Positions 30,405-41,116 of a DNA stretch of 44,434 bases are shown piece by piece; the stretch's first letter is position 1; each line of letters opens with the position of its first letter. This DNA comes from Gracilaria vermiculophylla (taxonomy: Eukaryota > Rhodophyta > Florideophyceae > Gracilariales > Gracilariaceae): NCBI GenBank assembly GCA_019155205.2, contig JAHNZQ020000181.1, positions 1,900,623-1,945,056 on the forward strand. The letters are read 5' to 3'. Made by a program: the position numbers and the translations under genes. A model generated the notes under the pieces. That model saw nothing but the letters and a program-made list of their open reading frames with translations. It was not told the DNA's origin and did no database searches.

Positions 30405-33400
30405 ATGGCCTGGCGGAAAGCTTTCCCCTCGCCGTTGTTGCTCTTTTCATTCTTTCTTCTCACGTTCAACAACCTCAACAGCCCCTCTCATGCCTTTCAG
30501 CCGAACCAGCTCTCCCTCGCATCGCACATGCGCGAATACGCCGTGTATGCAAACGAGCACGGAGTTCCAAAACTAGAGCGCGGAGATAGTCCCGCCAAAG
30601 ACCCCCAAATCATTCAAGACACACCCATCTCTTCCGACTCGCCCACCCTGCCGCAACAATCCCCCCCTGCTTCTGCTTCTCAACCATCCCCTTCGCCGTC
30701 GTTTTCCGAACCGACGCCTGCTCACGACACGCCGTCTACTGTTTCCGATGTTGCGGCGCCGTCATCATCTGCCAACCCTTCTGCGAGTACCACCCCTTCC
30801 GCGCCTCCGGCTTCCCCCGCCCCGGAGCCGCCCCACCAGCCGTTAAGTGGGAGCGCTGCTGTGAATGACGCCGACAACGATCACCAGGATCAAACACACT
30901 TCTCTGATGATCTGGCAATCAGCGCCACTGCGGACGATTTTCTAGAGGAACCACTGATTGAACCGGAGGAAACTCCATATCAGATTGATGACTTCACTTC
31001 TAACGCGCATGTCAACGACGCTGCTGCGCAGCCGGAATCTGCCTCGGGACAGTCCGCAGCACCATCTGGCGATGGGTTCAAGCCGTCGAGCACTTTGTCT
31101 GGTGGACAAACACCGTTAGCCGAGTCGCAAAACCCCATGCCCCAGTCGCCGAGCCCATTTCCGCAAATCTCTCCACACGATCCAGGTCTGATCACTGGAC
31201 AAAGTGCTGATGTCCACGAAGAAGAAGAACAAGAAGAGCACATGGAAGAGGAAGAGCCACTCGAGTCACCACTACTTGATGAACCGTCCGCTGCGTCTGC
31301 TCTTGTGAAAACACCTGCCCCTTCCCTGGGGTGGACAAAGAACGGAAATAGTAAGCCTTCCGCAGTGGTCAAACCGAACGCGCCCGTGATAATACAAGTC
31401 GAGGATAATCCTCCCGTTCCAGATCCGCAGCCTTCACAATCCGTTTCACCACTGCCCAGTCCTGGGCAGTCAGCTCCGGAAGAGGTTCTGGAAACGCCCC
31501 TGCTCGAGGATGATGATTCATCATCTGATTCTACAAATGAAAAGGACGTCTCGACCGAAGAAATTGAGGACGTTCCAGTTGTTGCAGAAGCGGAAGAAGA
31601 TGAGCCAACCGCCAATGCCGCAGCTGCTCCAGTGGCAACGGCGGTAGCGCCTTCGGCTTCAAGTCCAACTCCTGCTCCTTCGTCTAAGTTTGAAGATGAG
31701 AAGTCTTCCGCGGTTGAACACCCATCAAACGAAGCAAAGGGCGTTGATTTGAACGATGTAGAAATCGATGATTCATTCACTTGCACGTACTTTGGGAAAG
31801 GGTCCATGCCTAACTTTCAAAAGCCTGACGAAAATAGTTTTACAGGAGAAGTATCTACGTTCACTGCTGGCCCCAATGATTTCCCGGACCTAGATCCTCA
31901 GTATCTTTCACACGTTCACGGAGCTTCATGGAGTTATTCATTTTCTGTGGACGCCTCGTATACGTACGATGTCGTTCTCGGATTTGCTGAGGTATATGCT
32001 GTCGCTTGCGAACAAGGAGAGGACAGTGGTTTCAGAGTCTTTGATGCTTCGGTTGGAGAGCAAACCACTAGGATCGATGTCATGAGCGTTGTTGGATGCG
32101 GAAAACCCTTGCAACAGGTGTACCCGAAGGTCGCAACTTCTGGAAATACAATAACACTTGTGTTTCAGCAAATATCACAGCATGCAATGTTATCGACAAT
32201 GTGCTACAGAAAGTCGGTGCCTATGACCTCGATGTCGCCTTCAATGCAACCTACTCCAAGTCCGCTCGGAGAGTCCAGTGTTGTCGTCACAGCTGTTCCC
32301 CCGAATGGTCCTTCTGAAGGTGAAGCACCGACTTCAAGTGAGTCTTCAGATTTGACTCCAGAGAAAGAATCGAGTGACTCGAGTCCACAAAATGGATCAA
32401 AATACGCTTGCATAAACTTTGGTCCAGAAACCATCGAGGGCTACAAAATGTATAAGAGCAAGTCAGTCTCCGGAGATATCGAAGTGTATGCTGGGTCAGG
32501 CCAATACAATAACGCTCTTCCCGAACCGTACTGGTATTATGTACATGGGCAGAACTGGTCGTACTCTCTCGAAGTATCATCCAGCGCTCCTCAAAACATT
32601 ATGTTTGGTTACGCGGAAACATTTTCTGATGCATGTGACAAAGGCAAGAGTTTCGTTGTTTCTGTCAACGGGGGAACCCAAGAAATTGATGTGACTGAGA
32701 ATATTGGGTGCGGCGTTATTTATCAAGCAGAACTGAAAGCAGTCTCTCCAGTCAATGGCGCTATTGACATTTCCTTTGCTGCCAAATCTGGAGACGCCAT
32801 GATTTCAGTGATGTGTTACGCAGATGCTTCGGAAACTGAAGCCGCCACATCTGCTAGCGCTGTTGCCATCAAACCTGCACCTGAAGCATCTGGATCAGGA
32901 ACTGAGGAAGAAACTCCAAGTTCACCGGAGAGTACTACAAGCACTGATCCAGCCTCACCTACCGTTATGAATGACTCCTCTGCGAAGGAAAATGGTGGCT
33001 CTTGCTTTTCTTTCGGTAAGAATGCGGTGCCTGGCTTCCTACACGCAGAGCCTCTGCCGTCGGATATTTCATTCTACAATGACGCGGAGGCATCTGTGTC
33101 GGCAGCCGGTGACAGTTCTGTATTCTCCTCTCATGTCTACGGGTCGCACATTGGTCTCTCTATCAGCACAAAGGACCAAGCCCCGAAGTCTGTGTTTGTT
33201 GGATTCGCAGAAATCTACGAGCCTGCGTGCGTTAAGGACCAGCGGCTGTTCAAGCTAAGCATTGGCTCATTGACGAAAAATGTTGATGTCTTCGATGAAA
33301 TTGGGTGTTCCGCTGCCCTCATTCTTAGAATCGATGATGTCATTCCAGATAACGCTAACACCATTGCAATTGAGCTCAGCGCTATCAAGGATAACGCGAT

Positions 33401-36400
33401 GATATCAACTGTTTGTGTCACCGAATCTGTCGGAAATAGCATAGGGAAACCAGCGATTTCAGTTGTCGGTGAACTACCACCGGTTTCCATGTTGGACAAC
33501 TTGGCCTCCATTTCTGTCGGATCTGAAGAGCCACAAAATAACCCGGCGACCTCCGAGAAAACGCCAACTCCTTCTCCCACTTTTGTTACGGTGACCGTTC
33601 CCATTGACGAAACTTCAGCTGGAGGTGTTGTAAACTCCGGAGACCCCGGAGATGGCAATCCAGCGGGTAGCCCTTTCCCTGAGGTCGACGGATTAATCGA
33701 TGCAACAATTACGGACTTATTACCTTCCCCTGATGGTTCGCTCGCGGCAAGTAATCCAACCGGGTCACCTCAAACTGTGGAAATGGTGAACCCTACTCAT
33801 GCGAACACAGATGAAAGCGATTCCGGCGACAAAGACGTGGAGGATGTCTTGCTGCATTCAAATTTCAGTCAAACAACGTTCGGAGAAACTGCTCCGTTGG
33901 CCTCACCATCGCCACCGCAGATTCCATCCAGCGATGTTGTTTTCATTGTGCCGATGCACCCTACCGGTTCAGACTCAGGCGGTTTCCCCCAAAGTGCTGC
34001 TGTGCAAGACGTCGAATCGATAGATAATGATGATGGTTCAAATGAATCGGAAGTAATCGTCGTTATTGATGAGAATTTTGGACCGTCTCCATCACCATCG
34101 GCAAGTATTATTCCGGGTGTAATGGATACTTCCACGGACAGTGGGTCTGCTACCATAGAGGCTCAAAGCGTCTCACCTTCTTCACCTCCTTCGCCAATAC
34201 CTACATCCGGTGTCATCATTGCGATTGAAGCGGAAGATCCATCCCAAGAAGCGCCAAGCTCCAGCGAAAAGCCGACCACTTCTGGAAGTTCAGAGTCGGA
34301 TGTCATTCTTTCTGTTGGTGAAGGGGCAACACAAGCTCCACAGTCTCCAACACCAGTCAGCGGAACGTCAATACCTTCGCCAGTTCCTACCTCTGAAGTT
34401 ACAATCGTTACTGGGGAAGTAGGGCCTTCACAAACATCTCAAGACCCCGTAGCTGTGACGGTGTCACCCTCTCCGAGCTCTGATTCTGCTGTGATTCTTG
34501 TGGCGGCTAATGAGGATTCCGCGATCCCGCCGACCTCAGAAACGTCAACTGTTGCGACCACGGTCGGTGAATCAGATCTCGAATCTGAACCGACGCCAAG
34601 CGTAACACCAGCACAAGAAAGTTCTGGGACGTTTGCTACAGCTATTCCTCCGGGAAGCACTTCAACTAATGATGAAGATAACAATAACGGATCATCGAAT
34701 GATTCCGATTCCGATGAAGCTGCCGTTGTGGCAGTCGACTCCGGTTCTGTCACAGTGGCAGTGGATCCTCAGCAGAGTTCCTCTCCGCCATCGAGTCCCG
34801 TCAGTGTCGCCATTCAGCCGGACGATTCTGGGGACAGAAATGATGTTAATGAAGAATCCGAAGTTCAGGTATTGGTTCCAGACGCAGATGGAGCGCCGTC
34901 GACAGAGTTATCATCTTCTGAAACAGATGATGTCGTGCTTGCTGTCGACGCAAGTGGCATTTCACTGCAACCATCACCAAGTCCAGCGGCCACCATTGCA
35001 CCTGGTGCCATGATTACTAACAATCAGATTGAAATAGTGATCTCGAGTGGACCTACTGTAACTCCTACTCCGGGGACTACATCCGCTGCTTCTTCAGGAG
35101 ATGATGCTCAAGATGTTATCATTATTGATAGTGACTCAACTGATGCCTCGAGTATAGAGGCCCCTGATGGTGTGTCTCTTGAAAGTGAAACTGCAGATGA
35201 AGCAACCACTGATATAGCTGGATTGGCATCATCGTCTCCCTCTCCAAGCGCATCACTAATTGTTTCAGTAACAGGATCGAACACTGTTATCGTCACTACG
35301 ACTGGTGCTGAGGCAAGCCCCATTCCAGTCCCATCTGCAATACCCGTTGCTGCCCCAGAAGCTGTAGTTGAAGTTCCAGACACTGATGAAGACGTTATTG
35401 AAGTTGCGGAATCCGAAAACGAAGAAACAGTCGACTCATCTGCTCTGAGTGGCGACGAAAATGTACCCTCAATTATCGAGGGAGACTACAAGGAACTGAT
35501 TGGAACCGTGCCGGTTGGAAACGGGTTTTCGATCGGAATGGGTATTTTAGGAGCATTACTTGTGCTTCTACTAATTATTCTACTCTTCTTTGCGATCAGA
35601 AGCGATGGTGTAGCATATTCCTATAGCAGTCAATATTCAAGCCGAAAACCAAGCGATTATGGAGATGCGAGTCAGGGTGGCTACACCGAAGGCTTAAATC
35701 AGGAGGGTGGAGGAGGCTATCAGAACGAATCATACGCAGGAGAAGGTTTGGATGGATACAGCCAAGGACAACCAACAATGGAATCCCAGCCAATTGATGG
35801 GGCTGAAAACTTTGGATACGAGAAACCAGAAGAGGGACTTGGAGGCACAAGTGGCTCTTACGGAAACGTTAGACCAGATACATACGCCGCCTACTCAAGT
35901 TTAAATCTCCAAGATGGACCCACTACTATGGACGAAGGGACAAACATGTATTCCCAGTCTGAGGGTGTTACCATGGAGGGGGAAGGCACTTTCCATTACG
36001 GTTCTGGAACCAGAGAAACCACATTTTCCGGTTCGAATGTACGTGAATCTGAACAACCAACCGAGTATGGGGACACAACTCAAGAGTATACCGAAATGGC
36101 GTCTCGCGAAGAAGCCGATACAAGTATGATGGGGCAGACCGAGACAGAGGCTAATGATTTTGAACAAAGAATCTCCATGTTTGGGGGACGTAGGGCATCT
36201 AATAGAACTTCGTATGGTCAGGAAGCAGATGAGGAGCATTCTTTTCATGAAAACCGCTCGGTAGCGCGGCCGAATTTCAGATCGGCATCGAGTGGGAACC
36301 AAGGGCGCGAGTATGGAATGGACTTGGTGGGCACAGGATATGAAACGGTAACGAAAGAAGAAAGAGAGCAGTACAACGCGTTGCAACAAGAGGGGCGTAA

Positions 36401-37298
36401 TTCTGCGTATGTCACGGACACGCGGGTAGGAAGTGGGTATGAGGGCTCAGAAAGGATGCAATCAATGAGCTCAACACCGACCGCTGCTCCATCACCTTAT
36501 GAAGCAGACATGCTGCAAGGGCAGATCACTGATTCGGATTCTGGGAATGCCTACCAACGGAGTCCGGTGCTTGCACCATCAGAATCAGTTTCAGTGGCCT
36601 CCACAGACATCGGTCCAACGCATGATGTGCGGATAACAATTAACGGAGGTATTCACAATGACGAAGTTCTGGATGATTTTCAGCATAATGACTCTAGTCT
36701 TCGAGAAAGTGCACGACACGGTCATGGAACTATGGAGTTGCAGTCGGAGTTGTCGAATGATGGACCGTGGCCATGGTGGTGGTCAGATCAGAAGGATAAG
36801 AAGGGAATTTTCAGCCAGAGTTCAAGTCCTGCTGATGTGGAGCATGGTAACCTTGACAAGGAGAATTCATCGTTGCCAAGTAACAATCAGTCAGCAGCTG
36901 AACAATCGTCATCGGGACTCTCCACAGAGGATGCGAAAGCAGCAGTTGTGGTTGAGGATGCGGTGATTTTGAAGCCGTCTGAGATAGCTAAGATTGGACA
37001 TCTTCCTATGGTCGGCTCAAAATGGCAGCGTCAGTATTCAAGCACTTCTGACGAGACAAATCATGAAAGATTTGAGAAGAATCCTTATTTCGATGAGCTT
37101 CGGAAACGACGGGAACCGTACGTGAAGACCGTCGCAAACCGTTTGAGCGTGGGGGTAAACCCATTCTCACCGGAGTCAGGGGAATCATTGTTGGAACAAG
37201 CCAGGAAAGAGTACGAGGAACAACATTTACAGCAACATTCAATGGGATTTAACGGTAACGATCCTGCCTCATGGGTCACTCAAGGTGTAGAAGTTTAG
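30405..37298 (+). CDS. Large single-span surface protein with three malectin-like domains
   Basis: 2297 residues in one exon. A signal peptide covers residues 1-30 (hydrophobic LLLFSFFLL, cleavage likely after SHA). Acidic, Pro/Ser-rich sequence follows to ~455. Three homologous domains of about 140 residues then occur, each with FG near the first Cys, [GF][FY]AE...AC, a GC, and AM[LI]S..C. Their cysteines are 460/535/565/600, 669/744/769/804 and 867/942/968/1004. The Y.V.[FL]G[FY]AE pattern resembles malectin, a diglucose-binding fold. A mucin-like stalk with recurring V/I-rich strands runs to ~1690, a membrane span to about 1709-1732, then a 565-residue cytoplasmic tail rich in Gly, Tyr, Ser and Gln, with WPWWW near 2122 and no kinase domain. 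This suggests a cell-wall sugar sensor or anchor; ligand and partners are unknown. Confidence 0.85.
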   Translation: MAWRKAFPSPLLLFSFFLLTFNNLNSPSHAFQPNQLSLASHMREYAVYANEHGVPKLERGDSPAKDPQIIQDTPISSDSPTLPQQSPPASASQPSPSPSFSEPTPAHDTPSTVSDVAAPSSSANPSASTTPSAPPASPAPEPPHQPLSGSAAVNDADNDHQDQTHFSDDLAISATADDFLEEPLIEPEETPYQIDDFTSNAHVNDAAAQPESASGQSAAPSGDGFKPSSTLSGGQTPLAESQNPMPQSPSPFPQISPHDPGLITGQSADVHEEEEQEEHMEEEEPLESPLLDEPSAASALVKTPAPSLGWTKNGNSKPSAVVKPNAPVIIQVEDNPPVPDPQPSQSVSPLPSPGQSAPEEVLETPLLEDDDSSSDSTNEKDVSTEEIEDVPVVAEAEEDEPTANAAAAPVATAVAPSASSPTPAPSSKFEDEKSSAVEHPSNEAKGVDLNDVEIDDSFTCTYFGKGSMPNFQKPDENSFTGEVSTFTAGPNDFPDLDPQYLSHVHGASWSYSFSVDASYTYDVVLGFAEVYAVACEQGEDSGFRVFDASVGEQTTRIDVMSVVGCGKPLQQVYPKVATSGNTITLVFQQISQHAMLSTMCYRKSVPMTSMSPSMQPTPSPLGESSVVVTAVPPNGPSEGEAPTSSESSDLTPEKESSDSSPQNGSKYACINFGPETIEGYKMYKSKSVSGDIEVYAGSGQYNNALPEPYWYYVHGQNWSYSLEVSSSAPQNIMFGYAETFSDACDKGKSFVVSVNGGTQEIDVTENIGCGVIYQAELKAVSPVNGAIDISFAAKSGDAMISVMCYADASETEAATSASAVAIKPAPEASGSGTEEETPSSPESTTSTDPASPTVMNDSSAKENGGSCFSFGKNAVPGFLHAEPLPSDISFYNDAEASVSAAGDSSVFSSHVYGSHIGLSISTKDQAPKSVFVGFAEIYEPACVKDQRLFKLSIGSLTKNVDVFDEIGCSAALILRIDDVIPDNANTIAIELSAIKDNAMISTVCVTESVGNSIGKPAISVVGELPPVSMLDNLASISVGSEEPQNNPATSEKTPTPSPTFVTVTVPIDETSAGGVVNSGDPGDGNPAGSPFPEVDGLIDATITDLLPSPDGSLAASNPTGSPQTVEMVNPTHANTDESDSGDKDVEDVLLHSNFSQTTFGETAPLASPSPPQIPSSDVVFIVPMHPTGSDSGGFPQSAAVQDVESIDNDDGSNESEVIVVIDENFGPSPSPSASIIPGVMDTSTDSGSATIEAQSVSPSSPPSPIPTSGVIIAIEAEDPSQEAPSSSEKPTTSGSSESDVILSVGEGATQAPQSPTPVSGTSIPSPVPTSEVTIVTGEVGPSQTSQDPVAVTVSPSPSSDSAVILVAANEDSAIPPTSETSTVATTVGESDLESEPTPSVTPAQESSGTFATAIPPGSTSTNDEDNNNGSSNDSDSDEAAVVAVDSGSVTVAVDPQQSSSPPSSPVSVAIQPDDSGDRNDVNEESEVQVLVPDADGAPSTELSSSETDDVVLAVDASGISLQPSPSPAATIAPGAMITNNQIEIVISSGPTVTPTPGTTSAASSGDDAQDVIIIDSDSTDASSIEAPDGVSLESETADEATTDIAGLASSSPSPSASLIVSVTGSNTVIVTTTGAEASPIPVPSAIPVAAPEAVVEVPDTDEDVIEVAESENEETVDSSALSGDENVPSIIEGDYKELIGTVPVGNGFSIGMGILGALLVLLLIILLFFAIRSDGVAYSYSSQYSSRKPSDYGDASQGGYTEGLNQEGGGGYQNESYAGEGLDGYSQGQPTMESQPIDGAENFGYEKPEEGLGGTSGSYGNVRPDTYAAYSSLNLQDGPTTMDEGTNMYSQSEGVTMEGEGTFHYGSGTRETTFSGSNVRESEQPTEYGDTTQEYTEMASREEADTSMMGQTETEANDFEQRISMFGGRRASNRTSYGQEADEEHSFHENRSVARPNFRSASSGNQGREYGMDLVGTGYETVTKEEREQYNALQQEGRNSAYVTDTRVGSGYEGSERMQSMSSTPTAAPSPYEADMLQGQITDSDSGNAYQRSPVLAPSESVSVASTDIGPTHDVRITINGGIHNDEVLDDFQHNDSSLRESARHGHGTMELQSELSNDGPWPWWWSDQKDKKGIFSQSSSPADVEHGNLDKENSSLPSNNQSAAEQSSSGLSTEDAKAAVVVEDAVILKPSEIAKIGHLPMVGSKWQRQYSSTSDETNHERFEKNPYFDELRKRREPYVKTVANRLSVGVNPFSPESGESLLEQARKEYEEQHLQQHSMGFNGNDPASWVTQGVEV

Positions 37299-37587
37299 TT
37301 TGAGCTCTTGTATTTAGATAATGGTGGTAGTCATCAGCCCGTAAGGTTTTTACCCCATATGGTGAGCCACCAAGCTCAACACGGGCAACCAACCCATGGA
37401 AGACTTGATGCTTATGTATCAGGTTTTCTTCATCAGTAAACGGAATGTTTAGTGAAACATGAATTGTACAAAATATCTTGATTGCGTTTGTTTGCAGCGT
37501 CATTACTATATTGCCCTAGGTGAAATATTGACTCGTGTCTTCCGGCGTATACAAACGAAATCAGTTGTTCTTTAATGCTTTTCAATC
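37299..37587. other. Shared 3' region of the surface-protein and GrpE genes
   Basis: 289 bases between two convergent stop codons. No gene is seen; it must hold both polyadenylation signals. Confidence 0.5.
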
Positions 37588-38280
37588 TTACGATGCCTTG
37601 GAAACTCCAACTTCCGCAGGACGAAGTATTCTGTCACCGATTGTGTAGCCTAACTTTGTGATGTCGATGACAGTGCCAGGTTCATGCTCAGGAGACGGTA
37701 TCTCAAACATGGCCTGATACTTGTTCGGATCAAACTTGTCACCGATCTCTCCAAATCGTTCGATGCCATGTTGGGCGAAAACCTTCATCAACTCGGATTC
37801 GGTAGCACCAAGACCTGTATACAACCCCTTCAAGTGATTTTGTCCCTCATCAGCGGCGAGAGCCGATTCCGGCACGGACTTGAGCGCAAGGCCAAGGTTG
37901 TCGGCCACGCTGAGAAGATCCCGGGCGAACGGGACGACTGCGTACTTCTTGGCGTTCTCGACGTCACGCCTCGCTATCATGCGAACGTTCTCCATCTCAG
38001 CTAAGACGCGAAGGGTTCTGTCATTGAGATCAGCCAGTTGTGTCTCCTTCTCTTCCAGTTGCTTTAAGACGTTTTCCATTTCTGTGACAGAGCTCTGGCC
38101 GTTTTCAGATTGCTTGGAGACCTGCTGACCCGAAGGCTCTTCGTCGTTCACCTGCTTATCCTGAGACGAGAAGAAGCGGTTCGCCGCAAAATTCATTGGC
38201 GGACGCGAGTAGGTCCTTCTGAAAAGCTGACGAGCTCCTTGGAAAGAACGCAGCATCGTACGCAGCACTGTTGTTTTCAA
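37588..38280 (-). CDS. Mitochondrial GrpE, nucleotide exchange factor for Hsp70
   Basis: 230 residues. GrpE releases ADP from mitochondrial Hsp70 so that protein import and folding can cycle. The first ~50 residues are rich in Arg and Ser with almost no acid (RSFQGARQLFRRTYSRP, then RFFSSQ), as in mitochondrial presequences. Residues 65-115 form the long dimer helix. The C-terminal beta domain carries the family signature, FDPNKYQAMFEIP and GTVIDITKLGYTIGDRILRPAEVGV. The length matches eukaryotic organellar GrpE. A plastid GrpE also exists in algae, but the presequence looks mitochondrial. Confidence 0.93.
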   Translation of the reverse strand: MKTTVLRTMLRSFQGARQLFRRTYSRPPMNFAANRFFSSQDKQVNDEEPSGQQVSKQSENGQSSVTEMENVLKQLEEKETQLADLNDRTLRVLAEMENVRMIARRDVENAKKYAVVPFARDLLSVADNLGLALKSVPESALAADEGQNHLKGLYTGLGATESELMKVFAQHGIERFGEIGDKFDPNKYQAMFEIPSPEHEPGTVIDITKLGYTIGDRILRPAEVGVSKAS

Positions 38281-39226
38281 CTATTCTGGTCGCAAGTACG
38301 AATCTTCGAATCTGGAGATCGACGGTTTGTTTGGCAGCAAAGCGGTGGAAGGGTTTAAGAAGTACTCAGACGCTTCTGCTGCAAACGTGAATGATGTAAA
38401 ACGAATGAAAGCCGCACAAGTTAGAAGTAACCACTTTCGGATCTTCAACTATCCAAGTTCAAGACGGAAGCGCGCGACGGCAGACTGAACAGCGGCCCTG
38501 TTGGACATATGCCGTGATGCACGGCGCGGCGACGGATCACACATGCTGTGGTTCGCGCTCGGGAAAGCAGAGTGAAGGAAACGTGTATATGTGTACCTCG
38601 GTTGAAGAACGAGACACGGGTTCAACGCTGTACAGAAACATACTGTGCCAGCGCCATTTTTCACTTAGACAAAACCAGAAGAACAGTCAATTTACAGTAC
38701 CATCACGTTCACGACCTTCAATGATAGCTAAAAAGTAACCGTTAGAAACTAAACTTGTTTGAGGCCCGAAGCGTCATTCTTAATCTTTAGAATGTTTGGA
38801 TTTTAACTTATACACGAGACGTAGATGTGGGCAGAAATCGAGACAGAGCTCGACACAGCTTGGGTCGATGGGCAGGTAGATATTATTCGGATGGTGGTAA
38901 GTATTTTGTCGCCGATGCAAGAGAAAATGAGCAACCTCCGTGGTTTCTATGGTCAGCCCGTTCATTCCACATTCTGGTTAGATCGATTAGAAAACATATT
39001 CATCCCGTGATCTAATCATTCGCCTCTTATCAAGGCCCTATGTCTCATTTTTTGTCCACTCCCTTCGAAGTGTTTTCATTTGGTGTTTGCAAAACAGCGA
39101 CTGTTCTGGGCGATGCCAGCCAAATTGCACAGTGGTTACCGACAAATTAGCAGGATATCGAGGTCCTCGGCAATAATTGGAGCAAATGTGGCGAACATAC
39201 GTGGGTAGCACACTGCAAGCCCGCAT
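38281..39226. other. Spacer between GrpE and the fucosyltransferase-like gene
   Basis: 946 bases that should include the GrpE promoter and the 3' end of the next minus-strand gene. Open frames of 60-75 codons have no motif. Confidence 0.5.
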
Positions 39227-40600
39227 TCAAAGATCGTTTGAAGTCGGTCTGAAGTAGTACTTGGTTTCAAACCACTGTGGCGGTTCAAGTTTTTCTTTGT
39301 TTCCATAGAAAGCCATGTCACTGCACTCCCCCAATAGAGAACAGGTCCACTCAGTTTCCCGACCCATCGTTCTTCGTTTATAGTACAGAGTCCCAGACCA
39401 TGTACTAGCAAAGTCACCGATGAATAACTTCGCTCTAATCGCAAGTTCTCTTTCGACAAAATTTTTCTCCATTGCACCCATCTCATCTGGAACACCAGGT
39501 ACGACCCTAACTTGTTTTGAAAGTAGCGATATCAGCTGTTTTCTAGACTCCTCAGGAACATACGGCGATGTTGCGAGATATAATGAACTTGCTCCTTTCT
39601 TATACATCGCTTCAATGACCCTTCGTGCCAAAGATTTGACATCAGTCCATATCACAGTGCCTTTCCGACCCATTTTCAGCCTTCTTCGTATGCATATTTT
39701 CCCGCTCATCCGCGCTACATCAGGAACACATTCGTATTCATCGTAACGCAAATGGAGTACGCACAAGTTGTTTGTGTCCCATTCGTCAGCGAGACGCTTC
39801 ACCTGGGGAGCCGATTCGATATAGTGCATGAAACTGTACAGATATTCCAGACTTTCGGCCCCCTTTCGAAAAAAGGAATGGCCGTCTAAGAAGATGCAGG
39901 AACCTTGCAGAGAAGATAATTCTTTGACGAATGAGTAGTTCGCACCGTGTTCCATGGGCAAGAACCGCCTATGAATTTTGGCGTTGCGTACAAAGCGCCT
40001 ATCACGAGATGCATCTGTTTCATTAGAACTGTCACCGATAAGCATGCGAGCGGCTGCAGTGAAGCGAGGCTGTTGGTGAGAAATAACACCATGTCGACGT
40101 CCGACGAAAACATGATGTACTCCACCGCCACAGTGCCTCGGAAGAGTTCTGCTTATATTCACGATACGAGTCAAGTATCTGCTATCCAGGAATTTATCGT
40201 ACTCAACGTCAGGATGCTGGAAGCTTTTGTCATTCCGGGGCAAATGGCGAATCGATAGTGGAGGTGGTACGTAGGTAAGGTTTCCTTGCCGAGCAAGGAG
40301 AATGTTTTCACACAAATAATAAAGTTGGTTTCCCAAACCACCGTATGATCCTGAAATTAGGACCGGGCGAATAGCAGCAGTATGCCTTGAAGCTTCAGAA
40401 TTCCTAATTGAAATCAATATTAAGACCCAAAGAAAGCTGAGTTTGCACAAGCAACGATAAGATGTATGTTCCATGATACTGATACCGTCATTTCTAAGAA
40501 GTCTCATCATCCGACTGTTATCATTTGTAAACCCTTTTACTTGACAATGAGAATGTAGAGACAGTGGGTGCGGATGTGAAGGATTCCAAAAAGACGCCAC
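39227..40600 (-). CDS. O-fucosyltransferase-like glycosyltransferase, secretory pathway
   Basis: Up to 457 residues. SYGGLGNQLYYLCENILLA (85-103) is the GDP-sugar-binding glycine loop of O-fucosyltransferase-type (GT65/GT68-like) enzymes. VLHLRYDEYEC is the HxRxDE motif that contains the catalytic Arg, and FIGDFASTWSGTLYYKRR (from ~394) is the C-terminal nucleotide-sugar motif. A hydrophobic segment, LSFLWVLILISI, at about 54-65 is a signal anchor, so the enzyme likely faces the ER or Golgi lumen. Met43 (40474) places that segment near the N-terminus and may be the true start; Met1 and Met31 are alternatives. The acceptor protein or glycan is unknown. Single exon. Confidence 0.8.
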   Translation of the reverse strand: MASFWNPSHPHPLSLHSHCQVKGFTNDNSRMMRLLRNDGISIMEHTSYRCLCKLSFLWVLILISIRNSEASRHTAAIRPVLISGSYGGLGNQLYYLCENILLARQGNLTYVPPPLSIRHLPRNDKSFQHPDVEYDKFLDSRYLTRIVNISRTLPRHCGGGVHHVFVGRRHGVISHQQPRFTAAARMLIGDSSNETDASRDRRFVRNAKIHRRFLPMEHGANYSFVKELSSLQGSCIFLDGHSFFRKGAESLEYLYSFMHYIESAPQVKRLADEWDTNNLCVLHLRYDEYECVPDVARMSGKICIRRRLKMGRKGTVIWTDVKSLARRVIEAMYKKGASSLYLATSPYVPEESRKQLISLLSKQVRVVPGVPDEMGAMEKNFVERELAIRAKLFIGDFASTWSGTLYYKRRTMGRETEWTCSLLGECSDMAFYGNKEKLEPPQWFETKYYFRPTSNDL

Positions 40601-41116
40601 GCCCCAGAAATCGTATTCTTCTAATTCAACGGCGATTTCTGCGGCCCCCGAATGACCATAATTGCATACCAGCGTAGTAGCCCATATTTTTATTCCTTAC
40701 ATGCTTTATTCTCAATGAGGAGATATGCAGTAAGGAAATGTATCCGTGTTGTCTCCAAGCTGAGGAGACTTGGTCTGCAGAAGCAGCCCGTAATCGCTGG
40801 TCCTTTCGTGTAATTCCATTCATGTTTCCATCCCTTCCAAAAATCTCCACATACACGAAAGTGTCTTTCGAAAATGCTAAGAACTGCACGAAGTGACAAT
40901 CTCAGAACGTGCAAAGGTCGTTTGACATACTCAAAGAGCGCGGAATTTCACATATCGTAAAGATTCCAGACATCGTACTCGATGAATGGGATGTTGGCTC
41001 TGATGAAAAATAAGTCAAAAAATAAACAAAATACATCAAATGTCACGAGCACAGGTTCTTCCGGAGTTGTTATCTTGCGGTCAGTATGTAGAGTTGTCCA
41101 CAAGCATTAGAGCCTG
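40601..41116. other. Divergent spacer, fucosyltransferase-like and 210-residue protein
   Basis: 516 bases between two start codons that point apart, so both promoters must be here. Small open frames on the minus strand (40626-40914) show no motif. No TATA box was convincing. Confidence 0.5.

Noticed and set aside
30980..31807. 275-codon minus-strand frame rich in Ser and Gly
   Set aside because: It is the complement of the Ser/Pro/Glu-rich part of the malectin-like gene, a compositional shadow.
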